From Pseudoips prasinana (taxonomy: Eukaryota > Arthropoda > Insecta > Lepidoptera > Nolidae), in the NCBI GenBank assembly GCA_951640165.1, contig OX621259.1, positions 1,674,001-1,738,000 of the forward strand: a stretch of 64,000 nucleotides of DNA. The letters run 5' to 3'. A program made the position numbers and the translations under genes. The notes beneath the pieces were generated by a model. That model was not told the DNA's origin. It ran no database searches and was given only the letters and a program-made list of their open reading frames with translations. This document shows, one piece after another, positions 10,206 through 21,600 of this stretch; position 1 is the first letter of the stretch, and each line of letters opens with the position of its first letter.

Positions 10206-10676
10206 GTGTGATTTTACCAAAGATGTGCGAGGAAGCTAAGCGTTGCGTGTCGAAGAATTCCATTCATAGTATTAGTTTATACTAGCAATACACTGCGGTT
10301 TCACCCGCGTTAAAGTAGTTTTGGCGTAAAATAGTAACAAACTTATATCCATACATCTATACCCACAAACTTTCGCATTTATAATATTAGTAGGATGTGT
10401 ACCTCTAGCCGTTTTGGCAGTGCACGCCGGAATAGTTCGCAGATGGTAGATTTTTTCCTACTTACTTGACACTTATTTACGTCATATTTTGGACAATTCA
10501 CACAATATCTTTATAAATTGTAGCCGTAACAAACATCCATCGTCCATACTTACAAACTTTTACGTTTATAATATTAGTAGGATTATAGTTAACTCATAAG
10601 GGTGCGATGTTATCAGAGATGTGCGAGGAAGCTGAGCGTTGCGTGTCGAAGAAATCCACTCATAGTATTAGTTTAT
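10206..10676 (+). repeat. direct duplication flanking Helitron pieces
   Basis: About 78 bp at 10206-10283 ('gatgtgcgaggaagctaagc', 'gttgcgtgtcgaag', 'catagtattagttta') recurs at 10598-10676 with a few changes. The 315 bp between holds Helitron fragments. It looks like a local duplication in intron 1. Confidence 0.7.
10283..10590 (-). mobile_element. Helitron fragments
   Basis: Reverse-oriented: 'actagcaatacactgcggtt' (3' end with GC hairpin) and 'ataatattagtaggat' (5' end) occur at about 10283-10397. A second 5' end lies at about 10567-10585. Confidence 0.6.
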
Positions 10677-11027
10677 TTTTCAAGAATCAATCGGCACAGT
10701 CCTGGTGGGTAAAGGCACGGTGTTTGTACAGACATAGAAAAGGAAACTTCAGTGCGTAGTGGGAAACCTAGAACTGCTAGACTAGTCAGTATTTAGTCGT
10801 TGTTATAGTCAGCAATATTGACTTGCTGGTCGGATATCGGTGAAGGCAGCAATTTATAAACTAATTGGTGTGTGTATAAACTTAGGCACACTTTTGTATT
10901 GTTACTCCCAAGATCCGATAGGACTCATAGGACGGACCACAGGACGGACCAACTGAAACGATCAAGATCGGTGTAGCATCAATGGTGTTACGTGCTTGCC
11001 GGGTAAGCGGGTACACTTTCGTGACTC

Positions 11028-11300
11028 GGATAAATAAAATAAATAAAAATAAAAAAGGTTTTTATTCACGTAGACTTTAAAAAAGCGCTTGTAAATAGTC
11101 AGAACATGTCTGTAGTAATATAGTTGTATACATTAGATATCACTTCTAGTAACATAGATATTTAGGTACATCTTGTATGAAAACATTTATAAAATTTATT
11201 TTATTACAGAAATGATATTTAGCTAGCTCGTATCAAGTTATTGTCAAGAGATTATGTTTAATTATCTAGTTTAAGTCTAATATTTTTACTACATATTGTC
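11028..11300 (-). repeat. LINE 3' end with (AAATA)-type tail
   Basis: 'ggtttttattcacgtagact', 'gcgcttgtaaatagtcagaa' and 'gatatttaggtacatcttgt' recur at 56680-56890 (same strand) and, inverted, at 52260-52410 and 42280-42345. The A/T tail sits at 11028-11057. It may belong to the LINE whose ORF ends at 11726. Confidence 0.55.
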
Positions 11301-11329
11301 AATAGTTCTGTCTATATTAAAGGTATTAT

Positions 11330-11500
11330 TATTATGACGGACCTTGTGTTAATAACGACGGTCGCGCTTTAATGCTACCACCGGATCCAATGCGCCCCAA
11401 CTGAGAAGACCCAGCGAAACAAACTCAGTGGGTTCATCTACTACCGGTTTCAACACGACCCAGTTGAGACGGTCCGGCGAAACATACTCAAGCGGGCATG
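11330..11500 (-). repeat. unclassified repeat
   Basis: Inverse relative of 41565-41720. Shared words are 'gtctcaactgggccgtgtt', 'gaaaccggtagtagatgaac' and 'gagtttgtttcgctgggtc'. It lies between the LINE ORF and the LINE tail, so it is either 3' UTR or an insertion. Confidence 0.5.
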
Positions 11501-11725
11501 AACACGGGATTTGGTCCAATTAGAGTAATTATTTAGTAGGCAAACACAATATATGCTCGATCGGTTGTCTGAATGCTTATTATTTTAGATTATATTTAGG
11601 TATACAAAAGAAAAACTTCGAAACAATAACATTATTCATTTTGAGACAGAGTCAATAATTTTAAATTAAGTATATGATAGCAATCATTTACAGATAGTTC
11701 ACGTAACACAGCAGATCAGTCATGT

Positions 11726-13320
11726 CTATATGGCTACAAGATCTCCAGCGAGCAATGTGCAGGTAGGAAGTGAGAGCCAGACGTCTTTGTCATCGATGTA
11801 CTCTTTAGTGGTGTAATAACCCCTAGCCATAAGTATACGTTTAATATGTGTTTTAAAACTTGTGTCAGGCAGATCAGTAATTTGAGTAGGAAGCTTGTTA
11901 TAAAACCTAATACAATTTCCTAAAAATGATTTATTAGTTTTGCTTACTCTAAAGCCTGGCATGGCTAGTTTGTTTTTATTCCTAGTATTTATATTATGCA
12001 GTTCACTTTTCTTTTTATAATTATGAATATTTTTTCTAACAAATATTATATTCTGATATATATATTCCGATGGCACAGTAAGTATATTTATTTCTTTAAA
12101 CAAATTTCGCAAAGAATCGCGACTGCCTAAACCATAAATGGCTCTGACTGCTCTTTTCTGCAATACAAAAATAGTACCTATGTCAGCCGCCGAACCCCAC
12201 AGCAGAATGCCATACGACATAATGCTATGAAAGTACGCGAAATACACTAATCTAGCAGTTTGTTCATCTGACAATTGCCTTATTTTCCAGACAGCATAGG
12301 AAGCCGAACTTAATTTACCTGCTAACTTTTCAATCTGAGGACCCCATTGCAATTTTGAATCAAGTGTCAATCCTAAAAATACGGTCGATGGGACTAGATC
12401 TAATATTTTCGCATTAAGTGCAACTGTTGGTACAATTTGAGTCACATTCGGCAATGAGAACCTGATGCATTTAGTTTTCCCTGCATTTAACAAGAGATTA
12501 TTTGCCGAAAACCATTCTGATATAAAGCTGAGTGTTTTATTATGCTCAATAAGATCTTTATCCTTTCTATTTACTTTAAATATGAGCGAAGTATCATCAG
12601 CGAACAAAACTATGTCTGATACTTTTTCTACCAGATAAGGGAGATCATTTATATAAACTAGAAATAAAAATGGGCCCAATATAGATCCTTGGGGCACCCC
12701 CATTTTCACAGGATGACGTGCCGAAGTGGCACCGCCTATCGAAACCATCTGTTGTCGCCCCGATAAATAGGACATCACAAGATCAAGAGATGTGCCAGAT
12801 ATTCCATAGTACTTCAGTTTAACAACGAGCGTACGATGATCAACGCAATCGAAAGCCTTAGAGAGATCACAGAAAACTCCCAGCGCATCCTGTGATCCCT
12901 CCCAAGCCTCCAATATTGACCTAATTAATGTGCAACCTGCATCCTGAGTAGAGCGGCCCCTAGTAAACCCGAACTGCTTGTTATGCAATATCTCATTCAC
13001 GTTAAAGTGCGACAACATTTGGCTGAGCATCAGCTTTTCAAATATTTTACTTAAAGCTGGTAGTATTGAGATAGGCCTATAATTCGTGGCATTTTTTGAA
13101 CAACCTGCCTTGAAAATGGGTATTATCTTACTTATTTTCATTAAATCGGGAAAGACACCATCACTTATACAGCCATTGAAGATGGCTGCAAGGATTGTAG
13201 CAATGTTTAGTATGATTGATTCAATTGCTTTAACAGACAGTCCCCACAAATCTTCTGTGCCTTTCCTTTTAATACTCTTAAAAGCTTTTATAATATCATC
13301 ACTTGTTACGTGTACGTGTA
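11726..13320 (-). CDS. 5'-truncated LINE reverse transcriptase
   Basis: An open minus-strand frame of about 530 codons encodes the RT and C-terminal parts of a non-LTR retrotransposon protein. RT motifs in order: NYRPISILPALSKIFEKLM, QFGFTRGRSTQDA, FCDLSKAFDCVDHRTL, GVPQGSILGPFLFLVYINDL and the catalytic LFADDTSLIF. The C-terminus has IRFYNKLPTQITDLP. The endonuclease domain is absent. The frame continues right to 13393, but its first residues read back through the SINE at 13322, so the element is truncated near 13320. No stops interrupt the RT. The clade is probably Jockey/CR1-like; I cannot fix it by eye. The element lies antisense in intron 1 of the DLEC1-like gene. Confidence 0.8.
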
Positions 13321-13321
13321 C

Positions 13322-13490
13322 GTGTGGCTCAGCGCCGCTAAGACAGTCGCCTGGCCGCTTCGTGTCGCGGATTCGAGTCTCGCGGCCGGACAACTATTTG
13401 TGTGACCCATAAAGTTGTTCTGAGTCTGGATGTACCCGGCGATCCAAGGATTAGATTACATAGTGCGGGCATTGTCTTTAAAAAAAAACC
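13322..13490 (+). mobile_element. tRNA-headed SINE
   Basis: 'cgcttcgtgtcgcggattcg', 'ggacaactatttgtgtgacc' and 'gttctgagtctggatgt' match 407-600. It ends in 'gtgcgggcattgtctttaaa' plus an A run. It abuts the truncated 5' end of the LINE. Confidence 0.7.
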
Positions 13491-13495
13491 ATTGA

Positions 13496-13631
13496 ACAGA
13501 CGCCAGCACATCAAGTTACCGCAATCTGTCAAATTTCCCCAATTGAAAGTGAACCTTATACTTTTGTGATAAAGTTGAAAATCTATAAAAAAATTGACAG
13601 ATTGTGGTAGCTGGATGTGCTGGCGTCTGTA
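13496..13631. mobile_element. 130-bp MITE, copy 2
   Basis: Complete: ACAGACGCCAGCACATCAAG at the left end and its complement at the right end, with the same spacer ('gaaagtgaacctta', 'gtgataaagtt') as the other copies. Confidence 0.8.
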
Positions 13632-14190
13632 CCTACTTGTCTTAGCACACAATGCAGTACATAAATATAGTCGAATACAGTATAAAAATAGTTTGAAAAA
13701 CTAAAAATCACGATTTTAGCTCGAACTAATTAAAACAACAAAAAAAAAAAATCATATTCCTGACAGCAAATATTTCATTTGATACCCATTACATGAGGGT
13801 GGATTACAAACAGCTAGTTCCCCATCTTGGGGAGACCGCCATATGGGATTTGTAATGGCGTTTCGTAGCTAGTCATGTATTGTCATCAGAACTCTGAGCG
13901 TGTGCAAAATTTCATCCTAATCGGAGACCGGGAAGTGGGTCAAATTAAGATTCCAAGATTTTCTTACATACATACTCGTAGTTACAAGTGAAGCTAATAA
14001 AAGTGAGTTAAAAAAAAATTGTCCATCCGTGCGGTCTGTTTTATCAAATATATTACTTAAATCCTTAAAAAAATAACTAGTTACTTAGCTATTAGTTTTA
14101 AATTTAGTACTACTATCTATATTAAAATTAAAGAGTTGAAGACAACGCAGCAGCAGTTGGCTAGTGCAGAAGGCTCTCAACCAGTAGCTT

Positions 14191-14385
14191 TAGCAATCGT
14201 TTCCTTTTTTTTTTTGTTAAGGCAGGCGAAATGCCTTCGCATGCCACCCGCAAAAAGTGTCTGCGGGTGGGTATGTCGGACTTGCACCGACTAGACCTAC
14301 CTGCCGTGGACTTCTCTTGGCGCCTGATGGGGGAGTCCCGGGAACGCGGGTTTGCTGCTCCGGTACCCCCCTAGCAATCGTTTCC
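14191..14385 (-). mobile_element. truncated retroposon with 14-bp TSD
   Basis: TAGCAATCGTTTCC is repeated exactly at 14191-14204 and 14372-14385. Between them, 14205-14371 starts with a T run (poly(A) on the minus strand), followed by GC-rich sequence ('ggcaggcgaaatgccttcgc', 'gatgggggagtcccgggaac'). This is a target-primed insertion of a 5'-truncated element on the minus strand. The parent family is not identified. Confidence 0.8.
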
Positions 14386-14512
14386 TAGACACCAGCACGT
14401 TAAGCTACCCCAATCTGTCAAATTGAAAGTGAACCTTATGCTTATGTGATAAATTTGAAAGTCTATAAAAGATATTTGACAGATTGGGGTAGCTGGATTT
14501 GCTGGCGTCTGT
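14386..14512. mobile_element. 130-bp MITE, copy 3
   Basis: Ends 'agacaccagcacgttaagct' and 'agctggatttgctggcgtct'. It directly follows the right target-site copy of the retroposon at 14191. Confidence 0.75.
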
Positions 14513-14591
14513 ACATGACATTTTACAATGGGACAAGAACAACATGCTATAAAATTATAAAAATATTATGTCCATTATTATAATTTTTCAG

Positions 14592-14742
14592 ATCATTATG
14601 TGGTGATGTACGTCCTGTACTTCGAACTGTGTTCCGTGAAATGGATTTCCTGCCGCCGCTGGCTATGGACGACTCAGTCATCCAGGAATTCCGCTGTGGC
14701 GAACGAGATTATGGACTTGCTGGAATGTCTGAAGATCATTGG
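14592..14742 (+). CDS. DLEC1-like gene, exon 2
   Basis: The acceptor TTTTTCAG ends at 14591 and the donor TGG|GTAACT starts at 14743. Phase 2 in, phase 0 out. It encodes a conserved-looking VLRTVFREMDFLPPLAMDDS and ends EDHW. From memory the VFR block and the acidic stretch after it sit where DLEC1 proteins have them. Another frame is also open across part of the exon, but only this frame joins exons 1 and 3 without a stop. A SINE begins about 5 bp after the donor. Confidence 0.6.
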
Positions 14743-14747
14743 GTAAC

Positions 14748-15005
14748 TGCGCTCATAGCTAGGTGCTCTCGCCGGTCTGGAAGTGGTCGACGAGTTTGAG
14801 CGACTAGGCTCGCGGTCAGTCCATAGATGGGTACCAAAGTGGCTTAATTTCTGAGCGTCTCCGTGCTTCGGAGGGCAAGTTAAGCTGTCAGTCCTGGGTG
14901 TAGTGTATAATATAATATCTCTATTAGACAACAGTCGTAAGCCATGTCAGAGGCCTACTGGGCGGCTTGGACAACTTTGACACTAGGGTAACCACTGCCC
15001 ATACG
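14748..15005 (+). mobile_element. 5S-rRNA-derived SINE, copy C
   Basis: The head has 'ctctcgccggtctgg', 'ggctcgcggtcagtccatag' and 'atgggtacc'. The body has 'ttctgagcgtctccgtgctt', 'gtcagaggcctactgggcgg' and 'ggtaaccactgcccatacga'. It shares its 5' extension 'gcgctcatagcta' with copy A. Confidence 0.7.
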
Positions 15006-15259
15006 ATAAAGAAAGAAAGAAATACTTTTATTTATAATACATATGTACAAATGAGTTAAAAGGTGCTTAAAATCATAACAAATAAGTAACTAATAAAAAA
15101 GAAAGTAATTTTTTAGGGCGGATAACTTTTAGGCACATTCAAGGACTTTGTTTGTAAGACCTTGAGAATGGCCCGTGAAGGACTAAAACACGTGTAGCTA
15201 GATAAACTTGACAATTAACGGAATAAACACTGCATTTTGATATTGTATTTATATTTTGA

Positions 15260-15400
15260 CCGGCCGTTTGGCGTGGTAGCCTGGGTATAATTATGTATTT
15301 TTATAATGTATTTATAAAACAAAAATGCTAATGTAGTATATCAGTTATCTGGTTTCCATAGTACAAGCTCTGCTTAGTTTGGGATCAGATGGCCGTTCGT
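15260..15400 (+). mobile_element. SINE, partial
   Basis: A shortened head 'gaccggccgtttggcgtggt' is fused to the tail 'tggtttccatagtacaagct...ttgggatcagatggcc'. The central body is missing. Confidence 0.5.
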
Positions 15401-15789
15401 CGATAACTGATCAAAACACAAATACGAACGTAAATGCGACACAGTCAACTGATGCGAGCCATGGGCGCTGCCATATTGGCCATATTGCAATCAGTTACGT
15501 ATTTGATCGTTATGTCTCTATTACTATGCTGTTAATGAATACCTTTTCATTCTTTCCTTTGGCAGCTCCAAAGCCTAAACTAATAAAGATTATCCACCAA
15601 AAACATTCTGTAAAAAAATAGCCAAGTCTCGATGAAACTGCTTGTTTATCTCTAAAAAGTAATGACATCTCTAGACAAAGTTAATCCAAGTCTAAAGTTC
15701 CTTACTGAAATTTTATATTTTAATGTTGTGTATCTTGGCCGTTGACTTTTTCACGCTGTAGATATTGAAAAAAATGCTATCAACAATAA

Positions 15790-15910
15790 AAATCCCATCC
15801 AGAGGTTCTCAAACAGGGGCCTGAAAATGCAGAGAAATGGTTCCAGAAAAGGATGGTACGGCAGTGTTGCTTCGCGCTCGACTTGGCGGGGGCACTGCCG
15901 TGCCTCAGAT
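15790..15910 (+). repeat. unclassified dispersed repeat, copy 2
   Basis: Partner of 6700-6835 in the same orientation, with 'gttccagaaaaggatggtac' and 'cgctcgacttggcgggggca'. Confidence 0.6.
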
Positions 15911-15977
15911 TTACTACCCCATCTTTTAAATTACCTCAACATCAGTTACAGTAGTGAGAACGTGAGATAGTGGAACA

Positions 15978-16118
15978 CTAAGATTCTATAACAAACTTCC
16001 CAATGATATTAGAAAATTGTCTACGAATAAGTTTAAAAGAATTATTAAAGCCAAATTGTGTAGCAGGGCATATTACAAAATTTCTGATTATTTAGGCGAT
16101 AAAAGTGCTTGGGATTGA
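15978..16118 (+). pseudogene. LINE ORF2 C-terminal remnant
   Basis: 46 codons, LRFYNKLPNDIRKLSTNKFK through YYKISDYLGDKSAWD and a TGA. They match the C-terminal pattern of the LINE at 11726 (IRFYNKLPTQITDLP, YYTTKEYIDDKDVW). Upstream coding sequence is lost. The following 130 bp, with 'cctactgagttttctggcag', is its 3' UTR; an inverted copy lies at 4724-4800. Confidence 0.7.
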
Positions 16119-16599
16119 ATTGTTCTGAGTCAACACACATGATTATAATTAATCTTAAGTATATTTTATTTAAAAAAAAGGATTCCTACTGAGTTTTCTG
16201 GCAGTGTTTCTCAGTAGCTGCCACGTCATGCACTGCACGGTAGGGTAAAAAAAATATGACGATTCCACATAAATGTAAAATCTTTGAAAAACTATCGGGT
16301 CACTTGGCAAGATCGCAAAATATGCCGCAATAGCTGGAAATCTAGACTAATACGTATCGGTTTGGCACAAGGTATTACGTTTCAGAGCTAATATACCCGG
16401 ACGAAGTGAATTAGCTGATAACTGACATAGTTGGCAGTAATATATTATTTTTATGGTGACCTCTTTAAATGAAATAATCGATTGATGTTAGCTAGTTTAC
16501 TTATACATTTACACACGGCCATCCGATCCCAAACTAAGCAAAGCGTGAACTATGGCAACCAGGTAACTGATATCACACTAATATTATAATGTTTAACGC

Positions 16600-16815
16600 G
16601 GGCAATACCGCAGGGCACAGTTATATACATATTTATATATAGACTAGGCGTGCCCCGCGGTTGTACCCACGTTAAACTTTATAAATTATTGCCTATGTGT
16701 TTATCCAGGGTGTCAGTTAACTCCATACCAAACTTTACTAAAATCGCTCCAGCCGTTTAGCCGTGACGAAGTAGCAAACATACCGACTCACACACTTTCA
16801 CCTTTATAAAATTAG
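16600..16815 (-). mobile_element. Helitron, non-autonomous
   Basis: Reverse-oriented: 'gtgccccgcggttgtaccc' is the 3' hairpin region. 'tccagccgtttagccgtgac' and 'cacactttcacctttataaa' follow toward the 5' end. It is close to 38294-38465 and 57252-57430. Confidence 0.65.
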
Positions 16816-16819
16816 TGTG

Positions 16820-16965
16820 ATGTGATGATTACACCTAGTCATAGGATAAACAGAAATGTTCATGCACACAAATATCTATCCTGAGTGGGAATCGAACCCA
16901 CGACCGGGACACGAAAGGCAAGTACCTACTTAGCTAACAACCGTGCCAATCGGCTCATCAACAAT
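16820..16965 (-). mobile_element. tRNA-headed SINE
   Basis: Reverse-oriented: 'acagaaatgttcatgcacac', 'gggaatcgaacccacgac' (B box) and 'gaaaggcaagtacctact'. It ends about 35 bp before the exon 3 acceptor. Confidence 0.7.
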
Positions 16966-16999
16966 AGTTTCTAAATAATCTTCATAACATATTTAACAG

Positions 17000-17207
17000 G
17001 AAGAAAAATTCAAAGTCAAATGCAAAGAGCTCTTGAGTCATGAAAATAACCTGAAGCATCATCATGCTAAGAGAATAGCAAAGGAACCGCTTCCAAATAT
17101 CTTCAAGCAGTATCCGCCAGAGAGGACGTCGGTGCCGCAGTGGAAGTTGGAACACGGACTAATAAACAGAGACGATCTTGTGCCCGGCATTGAGCAGGAT
17201 GCTGGAC
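17000..17207 (+). CDS. DLEC1-like gene, exon 3
   Basis: Acceptor ATTTAACAG at 16991-16999; donor GGAC|GTGAGT at 17208. Phase 0 in, phase 1 out. Its 69 codons run from EEKFKVKCKELLSHENNLKH, a charged and probably helical stretch, through KEPLPNIFKQYPPERTSVPQ to GLINRDDLVPGIEQDAG. A charged helix followed by a W-containing linker at this place fits DLEC1 N-termini. There is no signal peptide or membrane segment. Nothing else overlaps it. Confidence 0.7.
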
Positions 17208-17258
17208 GTGAGTATCACTATTTTCACTTATTTGGAATCTACAACAGCCTTGATTTTT

Positions 17259-17560
17259 AGGGTCCCGTACCTAGAGGGTAAAACGGGACCCTATTACTAA
17301 GACTTCGCTGTCTGTCTGTCCGTCTGTCATCAGGCTGTATCTCATGAACCATGTTAGTTAGACAATTTTTACAGATGATGTATTTCTGTTGCTATAACAA
17401 CAAATACAAAAATAAAACATGATAACATAAATATTAAAAAAATTCACGTTTGTTGTATGGGAGCCCATACAACAAATAAACGTGAATTTTTTGGTCGTTT
17501 TCATAGATAATGGTACGGAAACCATCGTGCGCGAGTCCGACTCGCACTTGGCCGGTTTTT
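17259..17560. mobile_element. lepidopteran dispersed element ('gggtcccgta' type)
   Basis: It begins 'tagggtcccgtacctagagg' and ends 'gagtccgactcgcacttggc'. Inside is a hairpin ('ttcacgtttgttgtatggg' and complement at 17445-17500). I recognise this as a high-copy non-autonomous element of moths and butterflies. No coding sequence. Confidence 0.6.
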
Positions 17561-17569
17561 TATATCAGA

Positions 17570-17720
17570 TGTCGACAAACGAGCAAGTGGGTCACCGGAT
17601 GCTACGCGATTACCACCGCCCATGGACATTCGCAACCTCCTAATGAGCTCTGGCGAACTTACTCACACGCAGAAACACAACTTTAAAATTATGAATGTTA
17701 TTATTAAGGAATGTCTGCTG
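17570..17720 (+). repeat. dispersed SINE-like repeat
   Basis: 'gacaaacgagcaagtgggtc', 'gattaccaccgcccatggac' and 'attcgcaacctcc' recur at 53095-53230 with 'attattattaaggaatgtc'. Confidence 0.55.
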
Positions 17721-17819
17721 TAAGGTTCCCCAGTCGGGCTGCTCTTTGAGCGCATGAACACTGTGCCCTACCTCTCCTAAATGAATTATATACTGAAGTA
17801 TGTATGTTTATTCGTTTTC

Positions 17820-17905
17820 TGGTTGCAATAGTACAGGCTCTGACTAGTTTGGGATCAGATTGTAGTGTGTTACTTATCCAAAGATATTCATTTGTTATTA
17901 TTTAT
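17820..17905 (+). repeat. SINE tail fragment
   Basis: 'tggttgcaatagtacaggct', 'tttgggatcagattg' and 'atccaaagatatt' match the shared SINE tail. Confidence 0.45.
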
Positions 17906-18136
17906 TGTTCGAATACTTATACATTTCTGCACACTGAAAGGGGCGTGTCAAGTTTCTGTGGGCGCAGCTCGCTGTGACTTATTGTTGCTGGTACTTCCAG
18001 ACTATTATATCGCCAAATTTATATATTTGTAATGAATTTTGTAAAGAAACTTCTTTCCTGATAGGGCGTCGTCGACCGCACATGTTTGTTTTGGCCTCAC
18101 ATTGTTGAGTTTATATTTTATTATTACACTTTACAG

Positions 18137-18272
18137 GTGACACAAGTCTTTGGATAAAGAACATTTTGAACGTGAGCTCATGTGATCTGCGTTCAGACGA
18201 GGAACATCGCGCTCCACACATACCGATGCGGTTGATGAAGTATCACGATCATGACACTCTGCAGTCACTTAG
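18137..18272 (+). CDS. DLEC1-like gene, exon 4
   Basis: Acceptor CACTTTACAG ends at 18136; donor AG|GTAAGT starts at 18273. Phase 1 in, phase 2 out. Encodes DTSLWIKNILNVSSCDLRSD, then IPMRLMKYHDHDTLQSLR. The splice sites are strong and the frame joins both neighbours cleanly. No recognised motif inside; in the DLEC1 order it would lie between the N-terminal helices and the first Ig-like domain. Confidence 0.7.
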
Positions 18273-18612
18273 GTAAGTGTTCCTGATTTTTTTTACAGCT
18301 GTCGCGCCAGTTCCTTTCTTAAAGGCCGGCGACACACGTGCAGTACTTTAGTAGTGTTAGTATCCATGGGCGGTGACGATTTCTTACCATTAGGAGAACT
18401 GCTTGCTCTTTTACCTAGCGTTTAAAAGTCAGGAGATTTTCGAATGAAGTGTATTGTGTTATATTGTGGTCTCATTAATAGTAGATGTTCACGGCCAACT
18501 AGTCAGCGTGGTGGTACTATAGTTGAGTAACTACTAATCCAATTTATGAGCATATCTGTCCTACGGAGGGCAAGTTAAGGTTATAGTGATTTTAATTGAA
18601 TACATATTATTA

Positions 18613-21600
18613 TCTAAACATATAATAAAATCGTAGGAAAGTCAAAACTGTACATTGAATTTTTTTTTAAAAGGATACTTGGGGCGTGATCTACAATCGA
18701 TATCGAATCTAAAAATACATTTTTTAGAATTTTTGTCTGTTTGTCTGTATGTATGTCCGGGCTAAACTCAAAAAGTACTGCATGGATTAACTTCAAATTT
18801 TGCGTTAGTATTACTAAGAGATCGGGTCAACATATAGGCTACATATTATCACGCTATCACCTACGGGGGAGGAGCTGTGATCTTATCTATCTATACATAT
18901 AATAAAATCGTAGGAAAGTCAAAACTGTACATTGAATATTTTTTTAAAAGGATACTTGGGGCGTGATCTACAATCGATATCGAAACCAAAAATATAATTT
19001 TTAGATTTTTTGTCTGTTTGTCTGTATGTATGTCCGGGCTAAACTCAAAAAGTACTGCATGGATTAACTTCAAATTTTGCATTAATATTACTAAGAGGTC
19101 GGGTCAACATATAGGCTACATATTATCACGCTATCACCTACGGGGGAGGATCTGTGATCTTATCTATACATATAATAAAATCGTAGGAAAGTCAAAACTG
19201 TACATTGAATATACATATAATAAAATCGTAGGAAAGTCAAAACTGTACATTGAATATTTTTTTAAAAGGATACTTTGGGCGTGATCTACATTCGAAATCG
19301 AAACCAAAAATATAATTTTTAGAATTTTTGTCTGTTTGTCTGTATGTATGTCCGGGCTAAACTCAAAAAGTACTGCATGGATTAACTTCAAATTTTGCAT
19401 TAATATTACTAAGAGGTCGGGTCAACATAAAGGCTACATATTATCACGCTAGCACCTACGGGGGAGGAGCTGTGATCTTATCTATACATATAATAAAATC
19501 GTAGGAAAGTCAAAACTGTACATTGAATATTTTTTTAAAAGGATACTTGGGGCGTGATCTACATCGATATCGAAACCAAAAATATAATTTTTAGATTTTT
19601 TGTCTGTTTGTCTGTATGTATGTCCGGGCTAAACTCAAAAAGTACTGCATGGATTAACTTCAAATTTTGCATTAATATTACTAAGAGGTCGGGTCAACAT
19701 ATAGGCTACATATTATCACGCTATCACCTACGGGGGAGGAGCTGTGATCTTATCTATACATATAATAAAATCGTAGGAAAGTCAAAACTGTACATTGAAT
19801 ATTTTTTTAAAAGGATACTTGGGGCGTGATCCACAATCAATATCGAAACCAGAAATATAATTTTAGATTTTTTGTCTGTTTGTCTGTATGTATGTCCGGG
19901 CTAAACTCAAAAAGTACTGCATGGATTAACTTCAAATTTTGCATGAATATTACTAAGAGGTCGAATCAACATATAGGCTACATATTATCACGCTATCGCC
20001 TACGGGGGAGGAGCTGTGATCTTATCTATTCATATAATAAAATCGTAGGAAAGTCAAACCTGCACATTGAATTTTTTTTTAAAAGGATACTTGGGGCGTG
20101 ATCTACAATCGATATCGAATCTAAAAATATATTTTTTAGAATTTTTGTCTGTTTGTCTGTATGTATGTCCGGGCTAAACTCAAAAAGTACTGCATGGATT
20201 AACTTCAAATTTTGCATTAATATTACTAAGAGGTCGGGTCAACATATAGGCTACACATTATCGCGCTATCACCTACGGGGGAGGAGCTGTGGTCTTATCT
20301 ATACATATATAAAATCGTAGGAAAGTCAAAACTGTACATTGAATATTTTTTTAAAAGGATACTTGGGGCGTGATCCACAATCGATATCGAAACCAGAAAT
20401 ATAATTTTTAGATTTTTTGTCTGTTTGTCTGTATGTATGTCCGGGCTAAACTCAAAAAGTACTGCATGGATTAACTTCAAATTTTGCGTTAGTATTACTA
20501 AGAGATCGGGTCAACATATAGGCTACATATTATCACGCTATCACCTACGGGGGAGGAGCTGTGATCTTATCTATACATATAATAAAATCGTAGGAAAGTC
20601 AAAACTGTACATTGAATATACATATAATAAAATCGTAGGAAAGTCAAAACTGTACATTGAATATTTTTTTAAAAGGATACTTTGGGCGTGATCTACATTC
20701 GAAATCGAAACCAAAAATATAATTTTTAGAATTTTTGTCTGTTTGTCTGTATGTATGTCCGGGCTAAACTCAAAAAGTACTGCATGGATTAACTTCAAAT
20801 TTTGCATTAATATTACTAAGAGGTCGGGTCAACATAAAGGCTACATATTATCACGCTATCACCTACGGGGGAGGAGCTGTGATCTTATCTATACATATAA
20901 TAAAATCGTAGGAAAGTCAAAACTGTACATTGAATATTTTTTTAAAAGGATACTTGGGGCGTGATCCACAATCGATATCGAAACCAGAAATATAATTTTT
21001 AGATTTTTTGTCTGTTTGTCTGTATGTATGTCCGGGCTAAACTCAAAAAGTACTGCATGGATTAACTTCAAATTTTGCATTAATATTACTAAGAGGTCGG
21101 GTCAACATATAGGCTACATATTATTACGCTATCGCCTACGGCGGAGGAGCTGTGATCTTATCTATCTATACATATAATAAAATCGTAGGAAAGTCAAAAC
21201 TGTACATTGAATATTTTTTTAAAAGGATACTTGGGGCGTGATCTACAATCGATATCGAAACCAAAAATATAATTTTTTGAATTTTTGTCTGTTTGTCTGT
21301 ATGTATGTCCGGGCTAAACTCAAAAAGTACTGCATGGATTAACTTCAAATTTTGCATTAATATTACTAAGAGGTCGGGTCAACATATAGGCTACATATTA
21401 TCACGCTATCACCTACGGGGGAGAAGCTGTGATCTTATCTATACATATAATAAAATCGTAGGAAAGTCAAAACTGTACATTGAATATTTTTTTAAAAGGA
21501 TACTTGGGGCGTGATCTACAATCGATATCGAAACCAAAAATATAATTTTTAGATATTTTGTCTGTTTGTCTGTATGTATGTCCGGGCTAAACTCAAAAAG

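Noticed and set aside
13321..13393. N-terminal extension of the LINE protein
   Set aside because: These residues are read backward through a SINE next to the truncated LINE.
13086..13412. 108-codon plus-strand frame
   Set aside because: Antisense shadow of the LINE reverse transcriptase.
14674..14931. 85-codon minus-strand frame
   Set aside because: It spans exon 2 in antisense and the adjoining SINE.
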